DNA of 64,000 nucleotides from CAZSMC01 sp964607755 (lineage in GTDB: Bacteria > Zhuqueibacterota > Zhuqueibacteria > Residuimicrobiales > Krinioviventaceae), in NCBI GenBank assembly GCA_964607755.1, contig CAZSMC010000011.1:19783-83782 (forward strand), given 5' to 3'. Positions 8,632-17,241 of this stretch are shown piece by piece. The position numbers were made by a program, and so were the translations under genes. The notes under the pieces were generated by a model. The model saw nothing but the letters and a program-made list of their open reading frames with translations. It did not search any database and had not been told where the DNA came from. Positions within the stretch are counted from its first letter, which is position 1; each line of letters begins with the position of its first letter.

Positions 8632-9191
8632 GATCAATCATCCGGCCGCTGGGTCGTCCGGCCTGAGTTCCGCCGAAGATTGGCGGAACGAGATGGGGTG
8701 GATCGATGGCACGAGAGGGGATAAGCGGTGGAACGACAAGGGTATTCATTGCCACGCGCTTTAGCGCGTGGATTCAGTCAAGCCCCCCTCCCCGGGCTTT
8801 AGCCCTGGTTACCACGCCAAACAAGATCAAAAAAATACCTGGCATGTTACTCGTTCGTTTTTGCTGATCCTCGCAGCAGCCGATCGATCACCCGGCCGCT
8901 GGGTCGTCCGGCCTGAGTTCCGCCGAAGATTGGCGGCACGAGAAGGGGGTGGCGGCACGAGTGGAGGAAAGGGGTGGAACGATAGGGGTATTCATTGCCA
9001 CGCGCTTTAGCGCGTGGATTCAGTCAAGCCCCCCTCCCCGGGCTTTAGCCCTGGTTACCACGCCAAACAAGATCAAAAAAATACCTGGCATGTTACTCGT
9101 TCGTTTTTGCTGATCCTCGCAGCAGCCGATCGATCACCCGGCCGTTGGTTGTCCGGCCTGAGTTCCGCCGCAGGAGCGGCGGAACGAGAGG
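8632..9191. repeat. Tandem array of about 2.2 copies of a 246-250 base palindromic unit
   Basis: The segment starting CGGCCG(C/T)TGG recurs at 8643, 8893 and 9139, giving units of 250 and 246 bases. Units 1 and 2 are nearly identical from 8752 to 8925 versus 8998 to 9171. Each full unit holds a perfect palindrome CCACGCGCT-TT-AGCGCGTGG (8752-8771, 8998-9017) and an imperfect CCGGGCTTTAGCCCTGG. Open frames here are repeated by-products of the array and have no ribosome sites. Confidence 0.85.
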
Positions 9192-9280
9192 CGAAAAATT
9201 GACTTGACCAGGAAAAATTATTGGATTTCTTGTCGAGAAAACATATCTTGAAAATAGATAACTAAACAGGAGGAAGAGTG

Positions 9281-10621
9281 ATGGAAAAATCTTTAAACAG
9301 ACGTACGTTCATGAAAGGACTCGCAGCGGCGAGTGCCGGATTTGTCATTCTGCCGAGCGGTGTTCTCTCGGGGAAAAATGCGCCGAGCAACAAACTGAAT
9401 ATCGCTTTGATCGGCGTGCACGGCAGGGCTCTGGCTCATTACCGGGGATTGAAAAAAGAAAAGGTCGTGGCTTTGTGCGATGTGGATGAGAAGCTCATGG
9501 GTTACGCGGCAAAGGAATTTCCAAACGCCAAACATTATGTCGATTGGCGAAAATGTCTCGACCAAAAAGATATCGACGCTGTAGTGTGCTGCACGCCCGA
9601 TCATCATCATGCTTTTATTGCCAACTGGGCAATGAACCGGGGGCTTCACCTCTATCTGGAAAAACCGATGGGCATCAGCGTGGAAGAAGTTCGTGTGGTG
9701 CGACAGACGTATCTCAAGAACAAGGACAAAATCGCTGTGCAGCACGGCACCCAGCGGCATGCGAAAATTAATTTCAACAGAGTGCGGGAATTAATCCGTG
9801 ACGGCGCGATTGGCGAGCTGAATGCCGTGCATGTGTGGGGCGATCGTCAGCTCCGGCGTGATGGATACCCGCCCGGAAAAGGCAAACCACCAAAAACGCT
9901 GCATTACGATCTCTGGATCGGACCGTCACCGTATCATCCTTACAGTCCGGAGTATTTTTCCGGCGATCCGGGAGTAAACTGTTTGCAGTGGAATATGTAC
10001 TGGGATTTTGGCACCGGGCAGGTTGGCGATATGGGCAGCCATACCATGGACCTCGCCTGGAACGTTATCGAGGCCGGTCATCCGGTCTCGGCAAAAGCTG
10101 AAGGCGAAAAATTTAATCCTGAAGTGACGCCTGTGGAATTAAAAGCCGCGTTCAAGCATCCGGCTAATGAATGGCGCCCGGCAATCGATGTGATCTGGTA
10201 TCAGGGCGGAGCTATGCCGCAGTCGCCGATGAATTATGTTGATTTGAACAAAATCGGGCACGGCGCCATGTTCAAGGGCAGCAAGGGTTTTCTTGTGTCT
10301 TCGTTTGATAACCGTGTACTTGTTCCGTTTGGTGATGACGCTGACATGACCTATTATCAGCCCCGTTCGGAAGACGAGCTTTTAGAACCGATGGGAGATT
10401 TTCAGCAGGAATGGATCGATGCCTGCAAGGGTGATTTAAAGACCACGTGTGATCTGGACTATTCCGGCACTATGATGGAACAGATGATGCTGGGTCTGGT
10501 TGCTTACCGAGTTGGTAAAGAGTTAAAATATGATGGCGAGAAAGGTTATGTGGAAAACAGCGACAAGGCAAGCGCGCTCCTCAGCCGCACGTACCGGCCG
10601 GGATGGACATTGAACGGCTGA
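9281..10621 (+). CDS. Gfo/Idh/MocA-family oxidoreductase with Tat signal
   Basis: A 446-residue NAD(P)-dependent sugar/polyol dehydrogenase-type protein. The N-terminus LNRRTFMKGL with a following hydrophobic segment is a twin-arginine export signal, so it should fold with its cofactor and work outside the cytoplasm. The Rossmann motif is GVHGRA near residue 46, followed by the CTPDHHHA and EKPMGISVEE blocks typical of the family (EKP holds the catalytic Lys). The ATG at 9281 is chosen over a GTG three bases earlier because AGGAGGA lies six bases upstream. Such exported members are numerous in Planctomycetota and FCB bacteria and are often linked to carbohydrate degradation; the substrate cannot be told from sequence. 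Confidence 0.88.
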   Translation: MEKSLNRRTFMKGLAAASAGFVILPSGVLSGKNAPSNKLNIALIGVHGRALAHYRGLKKEKVVALCDVDEKLMGYAAKEFPNAKHYVDWRKCLDQKDIDAVVCCTPDHHHAFIANWAMNRGLHLYLEKPMGISVEEVRVVRQTYLKNKDKIAVQHGTQRHAKINFNRVRELIRDGAIGELNAVHVWGDRQLRRDGYPPGKGKPPKTLHYDLWIGPSPYHPYSPEYFSGDPGVNCLQWNMYWDFGTGQVGDMGSHTMDLAWNVIEAGHPVSAKAEGEKFNPEVTPVELKAAFKHPANEWRPAIDVIWYQGGAMPQSPMNYVDLNKIGHGAMFKGSKGFLVSSFDNRVLVPFGDDADMTYYQPRSEDELLEPMGDFQQEWIDACKGDLKTTCDLDYSGTMMEQMMLGLVAYRVGKELKYDGEKGYVENSDKASALLSRTYRPGWTLNG

Positions 10622-10663
10622 TAAACGATTTGCAAAAGATTGTACAATGAATGCAGGAAGAAC

Positions 10664-10692
10664 AAAAAGGCCCCGGGGAAAGGGCCTTTTTT
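10664..10692. terminator. Bidirectional intrinsic terminator
   Basis: AAAAAGGCCC, a short loop and GGGCCTTTTTT form a hairpin with T-rich sequence on both strands. It ends the oxidoreductase transcript and can also end the BMC operon, whose last gene stops at 10786. Confidence 0.8.
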
Positions 10693-10785
10693 AATGCAAT
10701 GTCAATGCTAATTTTTTGCAAATGAAAAAACGACTGTCAGAACAGGCAGGTCACATTGTGCGAGCACAGAGTAGATTTTAACAAT

Positions 10786-11979
10786 TCAGGGCATTTCATT
10801 TATCACGTTAACGGTTTCCCGGGCTACGACTATTTCTTCATTTGTTTCCAAAACAAGACCTGTAATGGCAGAATCCGCTGTGGTGATCCTGGTTTGGTGA
10901 TGTTCATTTTTTTGTTCATCAAATTTTAATCCCATAAACCCGAGTGAATTGAGTACATCTTTTCTCAAGGACGCATCGTGCTGGCCTATGCCGCCGGTAA
11001 AAGTGATGGCATCAATACCTTGCATCAAAATGATGTACGCTCCCACATAGCGCTTTATATCGTATACAAATTTATCGCGCGCGAGTCTGGCGCGTTCGTT
11101 GCCTTTATCAATGGCCTCGTTAATGTCACGCATGTCAGCGGAGATGCCGGACAAGCCTTTCAGTCCGCTGTTTTTGCTCAGTTCGGTCAGCGCTTCATCG
11201 AGCGTGATGCCTTTTTTGTCCATGATATAAGGCAGGACAAAAGCATCGATATCGCCGACTCGGGTGCCTTGAATGAGACCGGTTTGCGGGGTAAAACCCA
11301 TGGACACATCAATGGAAACGCCGTTTTTAAACGCGCACAGCGACGACGAGCCGCCAAGATGGCAGGTGATGATTTTATGGTCATCCGGCGGCAGGTTGAG
11401 AACCTCTACCGTTTTATGGGTCACAGACCGGTGCGATGCTCCGTGATAGCCGTACTGGACAACGTTGTACTTTTCAATCCATTCCCACGGCGTGCCGTAA
11501 ACTCTGGCATAATCTGGAACGTTGAGGTGAAATCCCGGTTCAAAAACCCCAACCAGCGGAATCTGTGGACACATTTCCCTGAACATATAAATCGCCGTCA
11601 GGTAGGGTGGATTGTGTGCCGGGGCAAGTTCTTTGTAATCTTCCATTGCCCGAAGCACGTCGTCTGTCAACAACACTGAGCCGTTCTTTTCGCCCGCCTG
11701 AATGGTTTTGAAACCGATTCCATCCAGATCACCGAGTTCGTTCAAAACAGCATGATCCGGTCGAGTGAGAAAATCCAGCGCGTGTTGCACCGCTTCCCGC
11801 TGGGAGGGAAGCGGTGCGGTCTCCTGCAAGACGATGTTGTCACCGATGCTGTAAGTAATAGCAGCATCTTTTGAACCGACGCGTTCGCTGTAGCCGCGTG
11901 CCAGTTGTGTTTCGGTTGTCATGTCCAGCAATTGAAATTTAAAACTGCTGGAGCCGATATTGCAGACCATTATTTTCAT
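10786..11979 (-). CDS. Divergent acetate-kinase-family enzyme of the BMC operon
   Basis: A 397-residue acetate/propionate kinase homologue (ASKHA fold), expected to make ATP from the acyl-phosphate formed by PduL. Conserved in place are Asn7, the SSSFK phosphate loop, His179 (YGYHG), His207 (CHLG) and Arg240 (GTRVGDID). Two residues that are nearly invariant in acetate kinases differ: the substrate Arg91 is Lys91 (FKTIQAGEK replaces HRVVHGGEK) and the catalytic Asp148 is Glu147 (VFEPGFH replaces VFDTAFH). The adenine-site CHLGNGSS reads CHLGGSSS. It is the last gene of the BMC operon. A different acyl group, such as lactoyl, is a plausible reason for the changes. Confidence 0.82.
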   Translation of the reverse strand: MKIMVCNIGSSSFKFQLLDMTTETQLARGYSERVGSKDAAITYSIGDNIVLQETAPLPSQREAVQHALDFLTRPDHAVLNELGDLDGIGFKTIQAGEKNGSVLLTDDVLRAMEDYKELAPAHNPPYLTAIYMFREMCPQIPLVGVFEPGFHLNVPDYARVYGTPWEWIEKYNVVQYGYHGASHRSVTHKTVEVLNLPPDDHKIITCHLGGSSSLCAFKNGVSIDVSMGFTPQTGLIQGTRVGDIDAFVLPYIMDKKGITLDEALTELSKNSGLKGLSGISADMRDINEAIDKGNERARLARDKFVYDIKRYVGAYIILMQGIDAITFTGGIGQHDASLRKDVLNSLGFMGLKFDEQKNEHHQTRITTADSAITGLVLETNEEIVVARETVNVINEMP

Positions 11980-12037
11980 CGCGCAATCCGGGATTTGCGG
12001 TTCAACCGGTGCGATCTCTGGGATCGCACCTGATGTA

Positions 12038-12883
12038 TTATTTCAGCTTTTTTAGAACGGCTTCGGTCACCATTTTTACCAGGGCTTCCTTGTCGATTGT
12101 ATCGCTGTTTCCGTTCGACGAATTTTGCTTGGGCGGCGCAGAACAGGTATTTGCTGTTGAGCTCATGGTATTGGTTCCCTGGAATATCTCGCACGTTCTG
12201 CCGGTTGGACTGTCACAGCTTTCGCACTGCACATTCGAACTGATGCCGAACCTTTCGCGCAGATCGTACAACTTTTGCACGTCTTCTTTTGGCAGCACAT
12301 TGATGTGTCCAACCTGACTGGCAACATAGTGGATATGAGCAAAGTGTTCCAGAGTTTCCATTTTGTGATAAGCGTTTAGAACATCCGAACCGATTGTCAA
12401 AGCGCCGTGATTGGCTAAGAGAAAGGCTTCGTGGTCTTTAAGGTATTTGAGGAGCGGCGTGTAAAATTCCGCAGTGCCAGGGGTACCGTACTCGACCAGC
12501 GGAATAGCGCCCAGCGAAATAACCACCTCGGGCAAGACACATTTGTCGAGCGATTGCCCGGCAACGGCATAGCCGGTCGCATGAATCGGATGCGCATGAC
12601 ACACCGAATTGATATCCGGCCTTTCCTTGTAAATCCGCAGATGCATATAGACTTCTGAAGACGGTTTTTTACCCTTGCTGAGCACATTGCCGTCATAATC
12701 GACGATAACCAGATCGTCTGGTTCCATAAAGCCTTTGCTCACACCGGTAGGGGTGATGATGACTTTTTTATCGTTGATTCGGGCACTAATATTACCGTCG
12801 TTCGAAGCAACGTATCCGCGTTCGTAAACACGCTTGCCCACGTGAATAATGTCACTTTTTATACTATAGATCGATTGTGCCAC
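12038..12883 (-). CDS. Class II sugar-phosphate aldolase (fuculose/rhamnulose-1-phosphate type), BMC cargo
   Basis: A 281-residue FucA/RhaD/AraD-family enzyme that splits a deoxyketose-1-phosphate into dihydroxyacetone phosphate and lactaldehyde. Zinc ligands are His96 and His98 (CHAHPIH) and His159 (LLANHGA); the catalytic Glu77 lies in KPSSEV, as in FucA. The GTG at 12881-12883 is chosen as start because GGGAG precedes it by 7 bases; the frame runs on upstream into the shell gene but without a ribosome site. Beyond residue 215 is a C-terminal extension with Cys220, Cys223, Cys231 and Cys247, a flexible Ser/Asn linker, then an amphipathic helix (about 261-281, ending LVKMVTEAVLKKLK) of the kind that targets enzymes into BMCs. 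Confidence 0.88.
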   Translation of the reverse strand: MAQSIYSIKSDIIHVGKRVYERGYVASNDGNISARINDKKVIITPTGVSKGFMEPDDLVIVDYDGNVLSKGKKPSSEVYMHLRIYKERPDINSVCHAHPIHATGYAVAGQSLDKCVLPEVVISLGAIPLVEYGTPGTAEFYTPLLKYLKDHEAFLLANHGALTIGSDVLNAYHKMETLEHFAHIHYVASQVGHINVLPKEDVQKLYDLRERFGISSNVQCESCDSPTGRTCEIFQGTNTMSSTANTCSAPPKQNSSNGNSDTIDKEALVKMVTEAVLKKLK

Positions 12884-12896
12884 GAGATTGCTCCCT

Positions 12897-13181
12897 TTAT
12901 TTTTTCTCTGCACCTGGCAACAGTGATTCGGTATCTGCATGCGGACGTGGAATGACATGGACTGAAACCAGTTCGCCAACACGTTCAGCGGCGGCAGCGC
13001 CGGCATCTGTTGCGGCTTTGACGGCGCCAACGTCGCCCCGGACGATTACGGTGACCAATCCGGTACCGACCTGGACTCTGCCGATCAATTCCACATTAGC
13101 TGCTTTAACCATGGAATCTGCTGCTTCAATTGCCGGTACAAAACCACGTGTTTCAATTAATCCTAATGCTTCTTGTGCCAT
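12897..13181 (-). CDS. BMC hexameric shell protein (BMC-H, PduA/EutM type)
   Basis: A 94-residue single BMC-domain protein that forms the hexagonal tiles of the shell facets. Typical features are the start EALGLIETRGFVPAIEAAD, the VRGDVGAVKAATDAG block after it and the VIPRPH segment that follows the second half of the fold. It is the only BMC-H gene in the operon, so it would have to be the main facet protein unless others are encoded elsewhere. It lies 14 bases upstream of the aldolase start. Confidence 0.95.
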   Translation of the reverse strand: MAQEALGLIETRGFVPAIEAADSMVKAANVELIGRVQVGTGLVTVIVRGDVGAVKAATDAGAAAAERVGELVSVHVIPRPHADTESLLPGAEKK

Positions 13182-13249
13182 GATAGGTTCTCCTTAATTA
13201 TTTAATTGATTCATCATTTTTCTCTCAGCTTTCCAAAAAAGAAAACACC

Positions 13250-14662
13250 TTAGGTCATCTGCAGGTTACGGTATGTAACCAGACGGCGGATGCGCGCAAA
13301 ATCGCGCGGTGTGGCAATGCCTTCGCCGGTCGGGCTGGCAATGGTGTGGCTGAAATAGGCCTCGCCGGCGTAACCGCCATTGCCCGCCAGACTGGCGCCG
13401 TTAACCACGACGATATCCGTATCAATTGCTTTGTTGAATTCTGTGATCGTGTCCAGATTGTTCGAGTAAATCATGGCCGTGTGTTTGAATTCATGTTCTG
13501 CTTCCACGGCCAACCGAATGCCTTCGTTGGCATCCTTAATCCGAACAATAGGTAAAAACGGCATCATTTGTTCTTCCTGCACAAACAGGCTGTCAAAGGA
13601 ACGTTCACCGTAAAGCGTACGAATCTCGTCGCCCAGTGACAGGTTGACTGTTTTTGCCAAAACGTTGGCGTTCTTGCCAATAAAATCACGGCCAGTGACG
13701 ATGTTGCCCTTGTCATTTTTGGAAAACACCTGGCGCTCCAGATCATCCATTTTCGAATCGTCAAGACGAACAGCACCGTATTTAGACATCATTTGCATAA
13801 ATTCATCAAACACGGATTCAACAACAAAAACTTCTTTTTCAGCGATGCATAAAATGTTATTGTCAAAAGAGGCACCTTCGATGATACGTTTTGCTGCACG
13901 TTCCAGACAGGCTGTCTCATCCACCAGAACCGGAGGATTTCCGGGACCGGCCGCAATTACTTTTTTACCCGCCTTGAACGCAACATTCACCACGGCCGGA
14001 CCGCCGGTTGCGGCAATCATTGGCAATTTTGGATGCTGAAACAATGTTTGAATCGTGTCCATGGTTGGTTCACGTACCATGGATACGAGGTTTGCCGGCC
14101 CACCGTTATCGGTGATGGCTCGAGAAAAAATATCCATGGCATGCGCAGAGACTTTTTTTGCTGCCGGATGAACGTTGAATACCACGCCATTACCGCCAGC
14201 TATCATAATGATGATGCTGTTCAGCAAAACCGGAATGGGATGCGTGGACGGCGTAACTGCGGCGATAACGCCGTAAGGTGCCCAGTCTTCATAAGCCAGG
14301 CCATATTCACCGGTCCAGGCTCTGGCCTCGAGGTCCTCAACGCCGGGACTGAAATCAGCCGCGTTATGATGTTTGACAACTTTATCCTCAACGCGTCCCA
14401 TGCCTGTTTCCTGTTGAGCCATCCGGGCGAACTCGTCAGCGTTGTCATGCATGGCCTGGCGGAGCGCATCGATGACTTTTGTTTTTTGACGTTTCGGTAC
14501 GTTGAGCCATTTTTTCTGAGCTGCTATAGTGGCATTAATAGCATCGTTTATATCGTTAAAAACACCGGCCTGGGTGGGAGATGTTTTCGTTTGAGCCGGG
14601 CCCTGTTCTTGCAGCCGGTTCAAAACTTCTCTGACAATTTCATCGACAATATTGTTATCCAT
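13250..14662 (-). CDS. CoA-acylating aldehyde dehydrogenase, BMC cargo (PduP/EutE type)
   Basis: A 470-residue enzyme oxidising an aldehyde to an acyl-CoA with NAD+. The catalytic Cys272 lies in SFDNNILCIAEK, the signature of the PduP/EutE branch. The nucleotide-binding TPSTHPIP and ATGGPAVV blocks are present. Residues 1-20 (DNNIVDEIVREVLNRLQE) form an amphipathic helix followed by a Pro/Thr/Gln linker, the classic N-terminal encapsulation peptide of these enzymes. In this context it probably converts lactaldehyde to lactoyl-CoA, although propionaldehyde or acetaldehyde cannot be excluded. It starts 10 bases after the end of pduL. Confidence 0.93.
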   Translation of the reverse strand: MDNNIVDEIVREVLNRLQEQGPAQTKTSPTQAGVFNDINDAINATIAAQKKWLNVPKRQKTKVIDALRQAMHDNADEFARMAQQETGMGRVEDKVVKHHNAADFSPGVEDLEARAWTGEYGLAYEDWAPYGVIAAVTPSTHPIPVLLNSIIIMIAGGNGVVFNVHPAAKKVSAHAMDIFSRAITDNGGPANLVSMVREPTMDTIQTLFQHPKLPMIAATGGPAVVNVAFKAGKKVIAAGPGNPPVLVDETACLERAAKRIIEGASFDNNILCIAEKEVFVVESVFDEFMQMMSKYGAVRLDDSKMDDLERQVFSKNDKGNIVTGRDFIGKNANVLAKTVNLSLGDEIRTLYGERSFDSLFVQEEQMMPFLPIVRIKDANEGIRLAVEAEHEFKHTAMIYSNNLDTITEFNKAIDTDIVVVNGASLAGNGGYAGEAYFSHTIASPTGEGIATPRDFARIRRLVTYRNLQMT

Positions 14663-14672
14663 AAATTGATCC

Positions 14673-15341
14673 TTACAGGATTACTCCGTAGCTATTTGAT
14701 TCGTCGAGGCCGGCGGCATTGGCTTCGTCTGTATCCACGTGCATTTGCAGGTACAAGCCTTCTTTCACTCGAATGACGGTATTGTTAAACGTCACGCTGG
14801 CCGGCCCTTCAGTTTGTACATTCACTTTGTCGCCATTGCTGACTTCAAACCGTTCGGCATCTTCCGGATTCATGTGGATGTGACGGATTGCTCGAATGGC
14901 ACCTTCGGGCAAACGCAAAACATCTTGCGGCCCGATGATGGTTACCGGAGCCGAACCTTGAATATCGCCGGAAAGGCGGTGCGGCAAATCCATGCCCAGA
15001 TAAACACCATCTGTAAATGATAATTCCACCTGGGTTATAGACCGAACTGGCCCTAAAATACGTACTTTGGAAAAGATGCGGCGATTCGGCCCGACAATTG
15101 CCACTGTCTCATTGGCTGCAAATTCTCCCGGTTCAACCAAATCCTTGAGCCTAGTTAATTGTGTGCCTTTACCGAAAAGATGTTCCAGATGTTCCTGGGT
15201 GATGTGTAAATGCCGTGCAGAAATACCTATTGGGATTCTGTGGTCAGAAGAATTTGAGATTGACGGAGATTCGATCAACATCTCGTCGATGACATCTCGA
15301 ACGATCGATTCGACTCGGGTTGAAATTTGGCTGGAATTCAT
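14673..15341 (-). CDS. pduL: BMC-type phosphotransacylase PduL
   Basis: A 222-residue PduL, which swaps CoA for phosphate on the acyl group, recycling CoA inside the shell. The metal-binding histidines fit the family: His44 and His46 (SARHLH), His154 and His156 (IRHIHM) and His201 (MHVDTDEANAAG), with Glu106 nearby. Two repeated beta-barrel halves are visible (about 35-120 and 125-222). The N-terminal 25 residues (ISTRVESIVRDVIDEML) form an amphipathic helix consistent with an encapsulation peptide, as in shell-targeted PduL forms. Confidence 0.93.
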   Translation of the reverse strand: MNSSQISTRVESIVRDVIDEMLIESPSISNSSDHRIPIGISARHLHITQEHLEHLFGKGTQLTRLKDLVEPGEFAANETVAIVGPNRRIFSKVRILGPVRSITQVELSFTDGVYLGMDLPHRLSGDIQGSAPVTIIGPQDVLRLPEGAIRAIRHIHMNPEDAERFEVSNGDKVNVQTEGPASVTFNNTVIRVKEGLYLQMHVDTDEANAAGLDESNSYGVIL

Positions 15342-15369
15342 AACACTTTATTATTGATGAGCAATTTTT

Positions 15370-15918
15370 TTAAATGTAATCTTTGCTTAGATTCTTCTGC
15401 GGCGCCGGGATCACCACTTTATTGACGAGCATTCCTTTTGCTGCGACAACTTCTGCGCCAGCATCCACGGCTGCTTGAACAGCCGATACCACGCCGGTCA
15501 CAGTGACAAAGGCTTTGCCGCCCAATGCCATGGCCAACCGGATTTCGATGATCCGGACGTCCGCTGCTTTAGCTGCAACATCTGCTGCTTCGAGCAGGGA
15601 TGCCACTGAGAAGGATTCGATAATGCCGAGTGCATCGACATTCTCAACAATGTTTTGACCGGCAACTGCCGGCAAAATATCCTCATGCACACGCGGAATC
15701 AACATAGTGTCAATAATTGCTGCTTCCCACTTTGACGTGCCGGCATCGATGCTCGAACTCACAGCCGCCACATCGCCGGAGACAATAACCATATATTTGC
15801 CGGAACAGATTGTCCGCGCGAGCAACAAATCGACATTGGCCGTTTTCAACATAATGTCTGCAACATCCAGTCCGGCGGCGATACTGTTCAGTTCAATCAA
15901 TCCAATAGATTTTTGCAT
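15370..15918 (-). CDS. Tandem-domain trimeric shell protein (BMC-T, PduT type)
   Basis: A 182-residue protein made of two fused BMC domains (about 4-88 and 95-180) that forms pseudohexameric trimers in the shell. Cys38, in ARTICSGKY, is at the position of the Cys38 that in PduT binds a single [4Fe-4S] cluster in the trimer pore (known for that family). It is encoded directly next to a PduS-like electron-transfer protein, as in Pdu operons, so the pair probably passes electrons across the shell. The C-terminal LVNKVVIPAPQKN segment is typical of the family. Confidence 0.9.
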   Translation of the reverse strand: MQKSIGLIELNSIAAGLDVADIMLKTANVDLLLARTICSGKYMVIVSGDVAAVSSSIDAGTSKWEAAIIDTMLIPRVHEDILPAVAGQNIVENVDALGIIESFSVASLLEAADVAAKAADVRIIEIRLAMALGGKAFVTVTGVVSAVQAAVDAGAEVVAAKGMLVNKVVIPAPQKNLSKDYI

Positions 15919-17238
15919 TTACGCCTCTACAATGATCATGTTATCTTGAATCCCGGCAACACGTCCGGAGATGCTTGCGTGCACAGAAGCTCCGAGCTGA
16001 CCCTCAGGCGGCTGCGCTAAAAGCTGACCCTGCGACACGCTGTCGCCCGCTTTGACGACTGGTTTTGCCGGAAAACCGGCGTGCTGTTTGAGCGGGATAA
16101 AAACGTTGTCAGGTCGAATGTCCAGTTTTTTATACGCCGCTTCAGCCGTGTATTTTGATACGCCCAATTTTTTAATGAGCATTTTAAGTGGCACCCGGCG
16201 CGCTTCCTTCATTGGGTGAAGTTTGGGCTCTTTGTCGCCTTCCCAGTTACCCCTGTCAATCGCCCGAAGATCATCAATTCCCCGGACGCAGGCTTCTCTG
16301 GGGTAAAGCGCTTCCGGGCACGCATAAAGCGTGCACAAACCGCACTGGCAGCAAAGCAGAGCATGCTGATTCCACAGTTTAGGGCCCATCACTGAAAATC
16401 CCAGACTGCGCATCACGCGATGCGGCTGGACATCGTACCCAAGCAGATATCTGGGACATAACTCGGTGCAATACATGCACTGGTCACACGCCGAATGCCC
16501 GATTCGATCCATGTGTTTTTGCGGCTTGTTATACCGTTGAATGATGTCGTGATGTTCCGGCAATACGATGAGACCGCCTGTTGTCTTGGTCACCGGCTGA
16601 TTGACATCCTTTACCAACGTACCCATCATCAAGCCACTTTCCATAATTTCAAATGCGTCGGTGAGGGTTCCGCCCGCTAATTCGAGTACATCACGAACCG
16701 GCATTCCCACCGGCACCCAGGTGGTCAGCGGATTATTTACCGCGCCGGTCATAGTCATAAAAGTGTGCGTTACCGGTTTCCCTTTTGCAGCATGGGCGAT
16801 GTTGTACAAGGTTTCCACATTGTTCACCACACAACCGACATCCAGCGGAATGCCCTGAGGCGGAATTAACAGTTTGGTGATGGAATACACCAGTTCGTAC
16901 TCGTCGCCTGCAGGATAATAATCATCAAATAAATGAATATTAATATTGTGAGACTTGCACTCTTTTTTCAGAGCTTGTATGGCAATCGAATGCTTTTTTT
17001 TCAGTCCAATTATTCTTTGCGGAGCAGACATAAAATCAGCAGCGAGAATTAACCCTTCAATGACATCGCCTGCGAAATGGGTCATCAACTCGCGGTCTTT
17101 GTGCATAAGCGGTTCACACTCGGCGCCATTCGCCAGAAAATATTGTACATTTTTCGCAGCCAGTTTGATATGTGTGGGAAAACCGGCGCCACCGGCACCA
17201 ACTACACCGGCTGCCTTTACATGATTATCAAGAGTCAT
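15919..17238 (-). CDS. PduS/RnfC-like flavo-iron-sulfur electron-transfer protein
   Basis: A 439-residue soluble RnfC-like protein. The N-terminal GVVGAGGAGFPTHIKL and ANGAECEPLMHKDRE blocks form the NADH/FMN-binding RnfC-type domain, a SLBB-like region follows, then two [4Fe-4S] motifs: Cys251, 254, 257 and 261, and Cys296, 299, 302 and 307. The C-terminal 80 residues hold a lipoyl/RnfC N-terminal-like barrel (FIPLKQHAGFPAKPVVKAGDSV). PduS reduces cobalamin in propanediol BMCs, but no B12 enzyme is encoded here, so a role in reoxidising NADH is inferred. The stop codon is immediately followed by the BMC-T start, indicating co-translation. Confidence 0.88.
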   Translation of the reverse strand: MTLDNHVKAAGVVGAGGAGFPTHIKLAAKNVQYFLANGAECEPLMHKDRELMTHFAGDVIEGLILAADFMSAPQRIIGLKKKHSIAIQALKKECKSHNINIHLFDDYYPAGDEYELVYSITKLLIPPQGIPLDVGCVVNNVETLYNIAHAAKGKPVTHTFMTMTGAVNNPLTTWVPVGMPVRDVLELAGGTLTDAFEIMESGLMMGTLVKDVNQPVTKTTGGLIVLPEHHDIIQRYNKPQKHMDRIGHSACDQCMYCTELCPRYLLGYDVQPHRVMRSLGFSVMGPKLWNQHALLCCQCGLCTLYACPEALYPREACVRGIDDLRAIDRGNWEGDKEPKLHPMKEARRVPLKMLIKKLGVSKYTAEAAYKKLDIRPDNVFIPLKQHAGFPAKPVVKAGDSVSQGQLLAQPPEGQLGASVHASISGRVAGIQDNMIIVEA

Positions 17239-17241
17239 TAT

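Larger units (their letters stand above)
8110..9280. other. Gene-free 1.2-kb intergenic region rich in palindromes
   Basis: No credible gene is seen. The left part (8110-8460) is AT-rich and holds the 5' region of the minus-strand gene. The remainder holds two hairpin units (8463-8526) and a tandem repeat array (8632-9191). Base composition rises sharply in G+C from about 8430 to 9190 compared with the flanks, suggesting inserted sequence. The final 90 bases lead to the Shine-Dalgarno of the oxidoreductase gene. Confidence 0.7.

Noticed and set aside
8632..9191. Repeat array considered as a CRISPR
   Set aside because: Units are about 246-250 bases and almost identical throughout, without short repeats and unique spacers; no cas gene is present.
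8768..9202. Two open frames of 80 and 62 codons with the same first 45 residues
   Set aside because: They are produced by the tandem repeat unit, have no ribosome sites, and the identity follows from the DNA repeat, not from protein selection.
12884..13030. N-terminal extension of the aldolase into the shell-protein gene
   Set aside because: It would overlap the BMC-H coding region in another frame; the GTG at 12881-12883 has a ribosome site and gives the family N-terminus.
14033..14776. A 247-codon plus-strand open frame opposite the ALDH and PduL genes
   Set aside because: It lies wholly antisense to two well-supported genes, has no recognisable domain, and its residue composition is that of an antisense shadow.
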